64,000 nt of DNA. Origin: Chloroflexota bacterium (lineage in GTDB: Bacteria; Chloroflexota; Dehalococcoidia; JACPEP01). The notes beneath the pieces are model-generated. The model did no database searches, was not told where the DNA came from, and was given only the letters and a program-made list of their open reading frames with translations. A program made the position numbers and the translations under genes. Shown piece by piece: positions 30,097 to 38,807 of the stretch (positions are counted from its first letter, which is position 1; each line of letters opens with the position of its first letter). Where the stretch lies: assembly GCA_016183425.1 (NCBI GenBank), contig JACPEP010000015.1, positions 62,001 through 126,000 on the forward strand, read 5' to 3'.

Positions 30097-32637
30097 ATGG
30101 ATGCTGGTGGCGAGGATACCTGGGTTTACAGCACCTGTGAGCAGTGCAATGCGAACTGCGGCATACGGGTGCGGCGGGTGGGCGGGGTGGTGGTGAAGAT
30201 AGAGGGCGACCCCGATTGCCCCCACGACTGGGGCCGCCTCTGCGCTAAGGGTCTGGCCTCCCTCATGAGCCTCTACGATCCCTATCGGGTAACTACCCCT
30301 CTCAAGCGCACCAACCCCCAAAAGGGCCTGGGGGTGGACCCGGCGTGGGTGGAGATAAGCTGGGAGGAGGCCCTGGACACCGTGGCTCAGAAGCTGCGAG
30401 AGATAAGGGAGACGGATCCGGGGGGCCTCATCGTCGTCTCCTGGGACAATAACGTGGCCGCCCAGATGGCTCGCCCTTGGGCTTCCGCCTTCGGCACTCC
30501 GGAGATGCACAGCGATTTCAGCACCTACTCCTGTGGCATTGCCCTCCATCCCCTCACTTACCTCACCAACGGCACCTTCCAGCAGGAGATAGACCTGGAC
30601 TATTGCCGCTACTGCCTCCTCATCGGCAACCAGTTTGGCTTCGGGGCCAGTATCAACTCCACCCTCATGGCCCAGAAGATGGCCGACGCCCGGATGCGGG
30701 GTCTGAAGGTGGTAGTGGTGGACCCAGTGGGCAGCAACGCCGCTGCCAAGGCCGATGAGTGGATTCCTATTCGCCCCGGCACCGACGCCGCCCTGGCTTT
30801 GGTCATGGTCAACCTCCTCCTCAATGAATACCACCTCTACGATGCCCCCTTTATCGCTAAACACACCAACGGCGCCTACCTCATTGACGATGCGGGAAAC
30901 TACGTCAGAGACAAGAGAGGGGGCAAACCCCTGGTGTGGGACATGGAGGAAGAGAGGGCGGTTCCCTTTGATGCTGGGGCGGGGAAGGTGGCCCTGGAGG
31001 GGGAGTTCGTTGTGGAGGGACTCCCCTGCCGGCCCGCCTTTCAGCTTCTTAAGGAACATGTGGCCAAGTACACTCCGGAGACGGTGGCTGACATCACCAC
31101 CGTGCCCGCAGAGACTATCCGCCGTATCGCCCGGGAGTTTGGGGAGGCGGCTTGCATCGGTGCTACCTTGGTTATCAAAGGGGTGGAGCTTCCTTACCGC
31201 CCGGCGGCGGCCATGCCTTTCAAGGGGGTAGTGGCCCACCGCCACGCCACCCTGTCGGGCCTGGCCGTCCAGCTTCTGAACCTGGTGGTAGGCGGCATGT
31301 ACGCCGTGGGGGGCTATCGGGGGGTCAACCTGATAGGGCCCTTCTCTTGGTGGCAGCCTCAGGCAGAGGCCGATGGCCTCCTGGTCACCCCCCGGCAACT
31401 GGGACGGGGAACGGACTACTATGGCTTTCGAGTGCGGCCTCCGGAGACCATGGGCTTCGCCGAGCTGCTGCCCCTGGCCATCGGGCCCGAGGCCATCATG
31501 CAGCTCAACTTTCTGGAGCCGGAGCGCTTCCAGGAATTGCCCCACAAGCCTCTGGCCCTTATCCACTGCCGCCATAACTTTGTCATGAACTCGGTGAATC
31601 CAGAGCAGATGGCAGAGATTCTGCGCCGCATCCCCTTTATGGTCTCTTTCGCCGTGGAAATGGACGAGACGGCGGAGTTCGCCGACATCGTGCTCCCCGA
31701 CTGCCATCAACTGGAGCGACTCAATATCTTCCCCAATCGTCTGCGTATCAATGTCAGCCCTCTAAGCGGCTACTACTATTGGACCATACAGCAGCCGGTG
31801 GTGTCTCCCCGGGGCCAAGCCCGCAGTTGGCGGGACGTCCTTATTGAGCTGGCGGACCGGGCGGGCTTTCTGCCCGACTTTAACATCATCCTCAATACCA
31901 CCCTGGAGCTGAAAGAGCCCTATCGCCTTCGGGGGGAGGAAAAGTACAGCTACCCGGACATCGCCGACCGATGGGCCAAGTCCATCTTTGGTCCCCAAGT
32001 AGGGCTGGATTGGTTTCGGGAGCACGGCTGTTACCGAATAGAGCGGACCGTGGTAGAGACCTATCCCTCAGCCAACATGACGCCTCGCTTTCCGATATAC
32101 TTTGAAATTGTCCAGCGGCGGGGGGAGGAGGTGAGGCGGGTCACCGAGGAACTGGGCCTTCCCTGGGACACCTCCGACTACCAGGCCCTCCCGGACTGGA
32201 AGCCTTGCCACGCCTTTCAAGAGGACGATCCCGACTACGACCTCTTCGTGGCCAACTACAAGATTCCCATCCATTTCCAGACGGTGACCGCCAAGAACCC
32301 CTGGCTCAGCGAGGTGGCGGAAAATCACCCCTACGCCTATAAAATCTTGGTCAACGCCGATACGGCCAAAAAGAAGGGCATTCGGGACGGGGATTCCATC
32401 TGGGTGGAATCGGTGGTGGGGAGGGTGAGGGGGATGGCTAAGGCCACCGAGTGTATTCATCCTGAGGTGGTGGGCATCTCCGGCGGCTTCGGGGCCTGGG
32501 CTAAGGGAAAGCCGGTGGCCAGAGGCAAGGGAGCCCACTTCAACACCCTGCTCCCCCTGCGGCCGGAGCAGATAGACTGGATATCCAGCGCCATCGACGA
32601 GTGTGTTAAGGTAAAGATCTACAAAAGCCAGGGGTAG
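30097..32637 (+). CDS. molybdopterin oxidoreductase, catalytic subunit 1 (DMSO reductase family)
   Basis: The 846-residue protein opens with CEQCNANC and a fourth Cys in RLCAKG, the N-terminal 4Fe-4S site, then ASAFGTPEMHSDFSTYSCGIALH in which a Cys occupies the molybdenum-ligand position as in polysulfide/thiosulfate reductases. DPVGSNAAAKADEWIPIRPGTDAALAL is a Mo-bisPGD-binding segment and the C terminus is the usual barrel. No twin-arginine signal is present, so it should stay in the cytoplasm, unlike PsrA/PhsA. It is followed by a close paralogue, a ferredoxin subunit and an NrfD-like protein. Substrate unknown. Confidence 0.88.
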   Translation: MDAGGEDTWVYSTCEQCNANCGIRVRRVGGVVVKIEGDPDCPHDWGRLCAKGLASLMSLYDPYRVTTPLKRTNPQKGLGVDPAWVEISWEEALDTVAQKLREIRETDPGGLIVVSWDNNVAAQMARPWASAFGTPEMHSDFSTYSCGIALHPLTYLTNGTFQQEIDLDYCRYCLLIGNQFGFGASINSTLMAQKMADARMRGLKVVVVDPVGSNAAAKADEWIPIRPGTDAALALVMVNLLLNEYHLYDAPFIAKHTNGAYLIDDAGNYVRDKRGGKPLVWDMEEERAVPFDAGAGKVALEGEFVVEGLPCRPAFQLLKEHVAKYTPETVADITTVPAETIRRIAREFGEAACIGATLVIKGVELPYRPAAAMPFKGVVAHRHATLSGLAVQLLNLVVGGMYAVGGYRGVNLIGPFSWWQPQAEADGLLVTPRQLGRGTDYYGFRVRPPETMGFAELLPLAIGPEAIMQLNFLEPERFQELPHKPLALIHCRHNFVMNSVNPEQMAEILRRIPFMVSFAVEMDETAEFADIVLPDCHQLERLNIFPNRLRINVSPLSGYYYWTIQQPVVSPRGQARSWRDVLIELADRAGFLPDFNIILNTTLELKEPYRLRGEEKYSYPDIADRWAKSIFGPQVGLDWFREHGCYRIERTVVETYPSANMTPRFPIYFEIVQRRGEEVRRVTEELGLPWDTSDYQALPDWKPCHAFQEDDPDYDLFVANYKIPIHFQTVTAKNPWLSEVAENHPYAYKILVNADTAKKKGIRDGDSIWVESVVGRVRGMAKATECIHPEVVGISGGFGAWAKGKPVARGKGAHFNTLLPLRPEQIDWISSAIDECVKVKIYKSQG

Positions 32638-32651
32638 GAAGGGAGGCACAG

Positions 32652-35186
32652 ATGGCACCAGAGGAAACTAAGGATGATACCTGGATCCCCACCTCTTGCT
32701 ACATGTGTTTTAGCTCTTGCGGCACTCTGGCCCACCGGGTGGACGGGGTGATAGTGAAGATCGAGGGCCAACCGGACTGCCCCCACAACTGGGGCAAGCT
32801 CTGCCCCAAGGGCCACGCCGCCATAATGAACCTCTACGACCCCTACCGAGTGAAGAAGCCTCTCAAGAGGACGAACCCCGAAAAGGGTCTGGGGGTAGAC
32901 CCTAAGTGGGTGGAGATTAGCTGGGGTGAGGCTCTGGATACCGCGGCGCAAAGGCTGAAGAAGATAAGAGAGGACGACCCCAGAAAGCTTATCCTGGCCT
33001 CCTGGGACGTGGTGGTCCTCCATGGCCTGGGGCGGGCCTGGGCCTCCGCCTTCGGCACCCCCAACTCCCACTGGTCGGGCTACTTCTGCGGCAACGCCCT
33101 CCACCCCACCATGTACCTCACCAACGGCTCCTTCCACTCCGAGGCCGACCTGGAATACTGCAACTATCTGATCCTCTTCGGCAACCAGATGGGGTTCATG
33201 GGCGGCATCAACCCCAACATCATGGCCCAGAAGATGGCCGATGCCCGGATGCGGGGCATGAAGGTGGTGGTGGTGGACCCGGTAGGCACCAACGCCGCTG
33301 CCAAAGCCGACGAGTGGCTCCCTATCCGTCCCGGCACCGATGCTGCCCTATCCCTGGCCATGGTCAACCTTCTCCTCAACGAATACCACCTCTACGATGC
33401 TGCCTTCGTCCAAAAGCGAACCAACGGCCCTTATCTGGTGGGACCCCAAGGTCGCTACCTGCGGGAAGCCGGAACCGGGAAGCCCCTGATTTGGGACATC
33501 GCCACGAAGCGGGCCCTTCCCTTCGACGCTCCTATAGAGGCCCCGGCCCTGGAGGGCGAGTACGACGTAGACGGCGTCCTCGCCCGCCCCGCCTTTCAGT
33601 GCCTGCGGGAGCACGTCAGAAAATATAACCCAGAGATGGCCGCGGAGATAACCACCTTGCCTGTGGAGACCATCCGCCGCTTGGCTCAAGAGTACGGAGA
33701 GGCGGCCCGCATCGGTGCTACCATCGTTATCCAGGGGCGGGAGCTACCCTATCGCCCGGCGGCGGCGAACCAATATCGAGGGGCCTACGCCCATCGTCAT
33801 GGCTTTCTTACCGCCCTCTCCATTCAGCTTCTGAACCTGCTCATCGGCAACCCCTACGTTCCCGGTGGCCACCGGGGAGTGAATCTGGTGGGCCCCAACC
33901 TGAGCTGGATGCCCCAGGAAACTGATGGCCTCATCGTGCCCCCCAACACCATCGGCCACGGCGCAAACCCCTATAATATCCACGTCGCCCCTCCCCAGAC
34001 TACGGAACTGACGGAGCTCATGCCCCAGGCCTACAACAAAAGCTCCATGAACCAGATGACGGTATTGGACCCAGAGGCGTTCAAGCTCCCCTATCGCCCG
34101 GAGGCTATGCTCCACTGCCGCACCAATATCATGATGAGCCGTGTCAATCCTGAAATAAGCGCTCAAACCCTGAAGAACATCCCCTTCATCATCTCCTTCG
34201 CCCGGGAGCTGAACGAGGTGGCGGAGTTCGCCGACATCGTCTTTCCCGATACAGATAATTTGGAGCGTCTGGATCTCCTTCCCAATCAAACGTACCTGGC
34301 CATGAGCCCCATCACCGGCTACTGGTACTGGGGGCTGAGGCAGCCGGTCGTTCCCCCCGCCGGGGAGGCCCGGGACTGGACTGAGGTGCTCTTGGAGTTG
34401 GCGGAACGTATCGGCTTTCTGGACGAGCTCTACGAGGTACTGAACATCACCCTTCACCTGTCCCCCCCCCACCGCCTGGACCCAACTCAGAAGTACTCTC
34501 CAGAGGAGATCAACGACCATTGGGCCAAGTCCATGTTCGGGGAGGAGCACGGGCTGGAGTGGTTTCGTCAGGCGGGATATTTGAAGGAGAAGCGCCAGGT
34601 GGAGGAAATCTATCCCGGCCCGTTGCTGAAGCCCCGCTTCCCCATCTACTTCGAGCAGCTTATCTCAGCCGGGGAGCAGGTGAGGACGGTCACCGAGGAG
34701 CTGGGCCTTCCCTGGGACACCTCCGACTATCAGCCTATCCCCGACTGGAAGCCCTGCCCGGCCTATGAAGAGAGAGGAAGTGAGCGGGACCTTTACGCCG
34801 TCAACTACAAAGTCCCCTTCCACTACCAATCCTTCACCTCGGAGAACCCGTGGCTTAACGAGCTTTCGGAGCAGCACCCTTATGCCTACAAGATAATGAT
34901 TAATACCGAGACGGCCAAAAGGAAGGGTATCCAGGATGGAGAGCTTATAGCGGTAGAGTCGGCGGCGGGGAGGGCCCAGGGGCGGGCCAAGGTCACGGAG
35001 TGTATCCACCCGGAGGTGGTGGCCATGGCTGGGGTGCTGGGGAGCTGGGCTCGGGGAAAGCCTATCGCCCGGGGAAAGGGCCCTCACTTTAATAGTCTCC
35101 TCTCTTTGGACAAGGAGCGGGTGGACTGGGTATCAGCGGCTGTGGACGCCTGCGTCAGGGTTAAAGTATATCGAATCGAGGAGTAG
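32652..35186 (+). CDS. molybdopterin oxidoreductase, catalytic subunit 2 (paralogue)
   Basis: The 844-residue paralogue of the preceding gene: CYMCFSSC with KLCPKG, AFGTPNSHWSGYFCGNALHP with Cys at the metal position, DPVGTNAAAKADEWLPIRPGTDAALSL and a C-terminal EHPYAYK-type (QHPYAYKIMIN) domain. Both 4Fe-4S and Mo sites look intact. The spacing is only 14 bases after the first, and the ferredoxin starts two bases after its stop. Two catalytic subunits with a single electron-transfer pair is unusual; they may form a heterodimer or serve different substrates. No Tat signal. Confidence 0.88.
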   Translation: MAPEETKDDTWIPTSCYMCFSSCGTLAHRVDGVIVKIEGQPDCPHNWGKLCPKGHAAIMNLYDPYRVKKPLKRTNPEKGLGVDPKWVEISWGEALDTAAQRLKKIREDDPRKLILASWDVVVLHGLGRAWASAFGTPNSHWSGYFCGNALHPTMYLTNGSFHSEADLEYCNYLILFGNQMGFMGGINPNIMAQKMADARMRGMKVVVVDPVGTNAAAKADEWLPIRPGTDAALSLAMVNLLLNEYHLYDAAFVQKRTNGPYLVGPQGRYLREAGTGKPLIWDIATKRALPFDAPIEAPALEGEYDVDGVLARPAFQCLREHVRKYNPEMAAEITTLPVETIRRLAQEYGEAARIGATIVIQGRELPYRPAAANQYRGAYAHRHGFLTALSIQLLNLLIGNPYVPGGHRGVNLVGPNLSWMPQETDGLIVPPNTIGHGANPYNIHVAPPQTTELTELMPQAYNKSSMNQMTVLDPEAFKLPYRPEAMLHCRTNIMMSRVNPEISAQTLKNIPFIISFARELNEVAEFADIVFPDTDNLERLDLLPNQTYLAMSPITGYWYWGLRQPVVPPAGEARDWTEVLLELAERIGFLDELYEVLNITLHLSPPHRLDPTQKYSPEEINDHWAKSMFGEEHGLEWFRQAGYLKEKRQVEEIYPGPLLKPRFPIYFEQLISAGEQVRTVTEELGLPWDTSDYQPIPDWKPCPAYEERGSERDLYAVNYKVPFHYQSFTSENPWLNELSEQHPYAYKIMINTETAKRKGIQDGELIAVESAAGRAQGRAKVTECIHPEVVAMAGVLGSWARGKPIARGKGPHFNSLLSLDKERVDWVSAAVDACVRVKVYRIEE

Positions 35187-35188
35187 CT

Positions 35189-35791
35189 ATGGCCAGAAAA
35201 GGGATGGTCATCGACCTGAAACGGTGCATCGGCTGTAACGCCTGCACCATCGCCTGCAAGGCGGAGAACGCCACCCCGCCCCAAGTCTTCTGGGCCCGGG
35301 TGCTGGAGGGGGAGGTGGGGAAGTATCCCTCCGCCCGGCGTGTCTTTCTGCCGGTGCTCTGTAATCATTGCAAAAACGCCCCCTGCCTGGAGGTGTGCCC
35401 CACGGGAGCTACCCACCAGCGGGAAGACGGCGTCATCCTGGTGGACTACGATAAGTGCATCGGCTGTCGGGCGTGTATGGCCGCTTGCCCCTACGAGGCA
35501 CGCTACTTCTGGGAGAATGGGCGAGGGTACTTCCCGGAGGGGTTAACCCCCTTTGAAGAGGTGGGCTATCGGAAGTTTCAGAGGAAAGTGGTGCAGAAAT
35601 GCACCTTATGTGCCCATCGGGTGGATAACGGTCTGGAGCCCGCCTGCGTGGCCACCTGTCCCACCAACTGTCGTGTCTTCGGCGATTTAGATGACCCTAC
35701 CAGCCCGGTGTCCCGTCTTATCAGCGAGCGGCGAGGGTTCCAGCTTCGGGCAGAGCTGGGGACCGACCCCTCAGTGTACTATGTCCAGTAA
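35189..35791 (+). CDS. 4Fe-4S dicluster ferredoxin subunit (PsrB/DmsB-like)
   Basis: The 200-residue protein has four Cys clusters, CIGCNACTIACKAEN, CNHCKNAPCLEVCPTGA, CIGCRACMAACPYEA and CTLCAHRVDNGLEPACVATCPTNC, giving four 4Fe-4S clusters as in electron-transfer subunits of DMSO reductase-type complexes. It should pass electrons between the catalytic subunit(s) and the NrfD-like membrane protein. Start ATG 35189 is two bases after the preceding stop. No signal peptide, consistent with the cytoplasmic catalytic subunits. Confidence 0.93.
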   Translation: MARKGMVIDLKRCIGCNACTIACKAENATPPQVFWARVLEGEVGKYPSARRVFLPVLCNHCKNAPCLEVCPTGATHQREDGVILVDYDKCIGCRACMAACPYEARYFWENGRGYFPEGLTPFEEVGYRKFQRKVVQKCTLCAHRVDNGLEPACVATCPTNCRVFGDLDDPTSPVSRLISERRGFQLRAELGTDPSVYYVQ

Positions 35792-35803
35792 AGAGGTGAA
35801 ACC

Positions 35804-36700
35804 ATGGCGGCGTCGGTAAGTCAGATGGCAGAGGCGTTCTCCTTAGGGTTCAAGGCGCAGCGCTCTTGGGGGGTACTGATAGCACTGGGGCTATTTTTAG
35901 GGGGACTGGGGGCGGGGATGTTTCTCGTTTCTCAGTTTATGGACTTTGCCGCCGGTGCTTTGGGCGGCGTCCTTATCATGGGGTTGGGGGCGCTATCCTT
36001 CCTTTCCGATTTAGGCCGGCCCTGGCGCTTCTGGCGGGCCTACTTTCGCCCCGTTACCTCTTGGATGAGCCGGGGTGTGCTCTTCATGACCCTCTTCGCC
36101 CTCCTGGGGGTGCTTTCCGTGGCCCCCTCTCTCGGGATAGAGGCGCTGCCCTGGAGCAAGGAGGGTGGCCTGGGGATGGGACTGTACTGGGCAGCGGGGG
36201 TCTTCGCCTTTCTGGTCATGATGTACACGGGGCTCCTCCTTTCCACTCCACCCGCCATCTCCTTCTGGAATACTACCCTGCTGCCCGCTCTCTTTCTGGT
36301 CTACGCCCTCCTGGGAGGAATCGATGCCCTTCTTTTGTGGCGAGCCCTTCTGGGCGATGCCTGGGTGTCGGAAGCGGCGGTAAGCCTGGAGGCCCTTCAG
36401 TTGCTCCTGGTGACCGTCTCTCTCATCTTCATCGCCCTCTACCTGGTCATCATGGGCACCTCCACCATTTCCGCCCGGGCCTCGGCCCGTCTCATTCTGC
36501 GGGGTCCCCTTTCCCGTATCTTCCTGGGGGGAGTGGTAGCCGTGGGTCTGGTCATCCCCTGGTTGGCGGGCATCTATGGGATAATGACCGGCGTCTCCAG
36601 CCCTGCCCTGTGGGCGGTGGCATCCCTTTTGGTCCTCCTGGGCAGCTTTCTGTTTCGCTATATCATCCTCAAAGTCGGCCTTTACTCACCACCTCTATAA
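35804..36700 (+). CDS. NrfD/PsrC-like quinone-interacting membrane subunit
   Basis: The 298-residue polytopic protein has about eight transmembrane helices, beginning WGVLIALGLFLGGLGAGMFLVSQFM and including LGALSFLSDLGRPWRFWRAYF, the PsrC/NrfD signature loop, and GMGLYWAAGVFAFLVMMYTGLLLS. PsrC-type subunits exchange electrons with the quinone pool and some conserve energy. Its partner ferredoxin lies immediately upstream. Because the catalytic subunits lack Tat signals the complex probably faces the cytoplasm, which differs from canonical Psr. Confidence 0.88.
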   Translation: MAASVSQMAEAFSLGFKAQRSWGVLIALGLFLGGLGAGMFLVSQFMDFAAGALGGVLIMGLGALSFLSDLGRPWRFWRAYFRPVTSWMSRGVLFMTLFALLGVLSVAPSLGIEALPWSKEGGLGMGLYWAAGVFAFLVMMYTGLLLSTPPAISFWNTTLLPALFLVYALLGGIDALLLWRALLGDAWVSEAAVSLEALQLLLVTVSLIFIALYLVIMGTSTISARASARLILRGPLSRIFLGGVVAVGLVIPWLAGIYGIMTGVSSPALWAVASLLVLLGSFLFRYIILKVGLYSPPL

Positions 36701-36704
36701 CGCT

Positions 36705-36992
36705 ATGAAGGTCACATACTACGGCCTGGTACGCAACGTGGTAGGGCTGCGGGAGGAGGAGGTAACCCTTTCCCCCGAAGCAACCGTGCGCGACCTGTTG
36801 CGTGTGCTGGTAGAGAGGCACGGCAACGGTCTTCGGGATAGTCTCCTGGCCAGCGAAGGCAACCTTCGTTTCACGGCCCGCATTCTCTTGGGGGAGGAGG
36901 ACATCGGCGAGATGGGGGGGTTGGACACCAAAGTAGATACCCACCAGCGCGCCTCCATTGTGGTGGTAGTCTACCCAGTGGAGGGGGGGTAA
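36705..36992 (+). CDS. MoaD/ThiS-family ubiquitin-like sulfur carrier
   Basis: The 95-residue protein has the beta-grasp pattern MKVTYYGLVRNVVGLREEEVTLSPEATVRDLL and ends in the C-terminal Gly-Gly that is thiocarboxylated in MoaD. It is the small subunit of molybdopterin synthase or a relative. Being the fifth gene of the molybdoenzyme operon, four bases after the NrfD-like gene, it is likely dedicated to cofactor supply. It is slightly longer than a typical 80-residue MoaD. Confidence 0.85.
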   Translation: MKVTYYGLVRNVVGLREEEVTLSPEATVRDLLRVLVERHGNGLRDSLLASEGNLRFTARILLGEEDIGEMGGLDTKVDTHQRASIVVVVYPVEGG

Positions 36993-37008
36993 GGAAACCG
37001 AGGTCTCC

Positions 37009-38361
37009 TTGCCCACAAAGTCGCCCCCACCCAGGGTAATCGCCCTTTCCCTTGTCTTTCTTCTTGTGGTAGCCGGTGCGCGGGCTCAGCCCGCGCCATC
37101 TTCCAGCACTCCAAGGGCTTCGGTAGCGTCAGTGGTGGCGGCAATGCTAAGATCACAGACACCATGGAGGTACTTATCCGCACCCTGCCCCACGTCGGGG
37201 CCGCCGTTGACGTCACCTCCTTTCCCAACTTCTACCCAGGCAACCGTTCCTGAATCGCCCTCTATGAGGGCTGAGGTACGGCAGGATTCCTTCGCTACCC
37301 TCATGAAGCCTTTTATCAAAGAGGCGCAGCGTCGCCGAAAAAAGGCGGCTGAAAACGATCCCGAGTACTTTCGCCGCCTGGACCCGGAGCTAAATGCCCA
37401 CCGGATCAATTTCCTCCTCTACATCTCTGGAGAAACCCACGAGCCGCCCAGAACGGAAAGGGCCTTTATCGGGACCCAAACCATCTTCTCCTATCATATC
37501 CCCTCGCGCCGGTTCGACCTGGTTTCCCTTACCCATGACATTCGGGCCCCAGAGATCGAGCGCTTTAACCTGCAACACGGCGGTACCATCACCAACGCTC
37601 TGAAGATATTCCGAGCCTACGGAGTGGGCGGGTTCGAGCTAATGCGTCAGGTAATGGAAAACGCCACCGGATTGTCCATGGATTTCCAAGTGGCCTTCAA
37701 AGACGATGTTGTGAAGGAGTTCGTCGACGGAGTCTTTGAAAGCGTGGAGGTAGACGTGCCGCGCGGTCTTACCGTTGTCCCTTTTTACCTGAAGGCAGAG
37801 AAGTATCCCGAAGGCTACTTTGAGGCGGGGAGCCAGGAGATGGATGGCCTGAGGGTTCTGCACTATCTGAAGGGTATTTCAACTTGTTATGATAGGTCAG
37901 TGGAGAACAACCAGCGTAAGGTGGTTATTTTCAAGGCCCTTTTTCAATCTCTTAAGGAAAACTCAGATGACCTAGTGTTTTGGTTGAGAACCTCTCGCTT
38001 TTTAACAGAACGACTCTTCGCCAACGAGCTACACCTTGATTTCTATGTACAAGATCTTTTGCTCAATAATGTCGATGCCCTGGTTGCTGGGCTAAGGGAG
38101 GTGGGCAGAAGCGACTCAGAGCTGATTTTCCCTGAGATCAGAAAGTCCCTTTACATTGTTGACGGGAGGCATGGGGATGGGGGCGTTCGATGGGTCAGAG
38201 CAGAGGCGTCGGTCAATCCCATCGTCAAGAGAGAGATAGACGAGGGGGTTTACCCTGATTTCGCTATTGAGGTTCCCGAGGGGGGCAACCCCAAGGCGGG
38301 GGACCTGGTGGCCGGCTATTGGCCCTCCGTCCGAAACCTGGTCAGCAAAGCCCTCAAATAG
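37009..38361 (+). CDS. LCP-like (LytR-CpsA-Psr) protein, doubtful 5' end
   Basis: The C-terminal two thirds fit a degenerate LCP domain: INFLLYISGETHEPPRTERAF, RRFDLVSLTHDIRAPEIERF, and GFELMRQVMENATGLSMDFQVAFKDDVVKEFVDGVFESVEVDVP, where LCP proteins have the phosphotransferase that attaches polymers to the wall. The start at 37009 yields a signal peptide (MPTKSPPPRVIALSLVFLLVVAGARA) then a Pro/Ser-rich stretch of poor coding quality. In another frame 37090-37250 reads like coding sequence with high GC3, so a frameshift is suspected. A safer start is ATG 37264. Several LCP arginines are not obvious. Confidence 0.6.
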   Translation: MPTKSPPPRVIALSLVFLLVVAGARAQPAPSSSTPRASVASVVAAMLRSQTPWRYLSAPCPTSGPPLTSPPFPTSTQATVPESPSMRAEVRQDSFATLMKPFIKEAQRRRKKAAENDPEYFRRLDPELNAHRINFLLYISGETHEPPRTERAFIGTQTIFSYHIPSRRFDLVSLTHDIRAPEIERFNLQHGGTITNALKIFRAYGVGGFELMRQVMENATGLSMDFQVAFKDDVVKEFVDGVFESVEVDVPRGLTVVPFYLKAEKYPEGYFEAGSQEMDGLRVLHYLKGISTCYDRSVENNQRKVVIFKALFQSLKENSDDLVFWLRTSRFLTERLFANELHLDFYVQDLLLNNVDALVAGLREVGRSDSELIFPEIRKSLYIVDGRHGDGGVRWVRAEASVNPIVKREIDEGVYPDFAIEVPEGGNPKAGDLVAGYWPSVRNLVSKALK

Positions 38362-38385
38362 TTGAGTTTCGAAGCCAGTCATTCT

Positions 38386-38489
38386 GTGAGCCTGTGAAGC
38401 AATTGGTTTTGGGCACCTGTCCAAGGGGTCAGCCAGATACGAAATCATGGTGTTCGAGGCGCCCCTCCGCGAAAAACTCACAGCCTCTG
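38386..38489 (+). repeat. dispersed intergenic repeat, copy 2 of 3
   Basis: About 104 bases, matching 5529-5632 in reverse complement and the tandem copy at 38625-38728. Same core TTGGTTTTGGGCACCTGTCC. The whole 38362-38807 spacer holds no gene. Confidence 0.75.
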
Positions 38490-38624
38490 TGGCTTGCGAT
38501 GACCGTTTTGGCTGTCATTCCGAGGCCTCGACCCGCAAACACAGTGAAGCGGAAGAGGCCGTGGGAATCCGTAACCCCAGGTGCGTTGTGACGGATTGCC
38601 ACGCCCTTCTGCGGAAGGGCTCGT

Positions 38625-38728
38625 GTGAGCTTGTGAAGAAATTGGTTTTGGGCACCTGTCCAAGGGGTCAGCCAGATACGAAACCATGGTGTTCGAGGTG
38701 CTCCCCCGCGAAAAACTCACAGCCTCTG
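38625..38728 (+). repeat. dispersed intergenic repeat, copy 3 of 3
   Basis: Second copy in the same spacer, 239 bases downstream of copy 2 in direct orientation; it differs from copy 2 at a handful of positions by eye. Confidence 0.75.
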
Positions 38729-38807
38729 AGCGAAGCGAAGAATCTCTGAGATTCTTCGTCGTCTCGCCTCTCGCGGAGCCCCGGCCTTCAATTGCCCGCG
38801 ACTTCAG

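Noticed and set aside
30067-31710. Long open minus-strand frame of about 547 codons opposite the first molybdoenzyme subunit
   Set aside because: It is an antisense shadow produced by the high GC content; the plus strand carries all the domain motifs.
37248-37250. Selenocysteine readthrough at TGA in the alternative frame of the LCP-like gene
   Set aside because: A second TGA follows after six codons and no hairpin of SECIS type was evident; a frameshift is a simpler reading.
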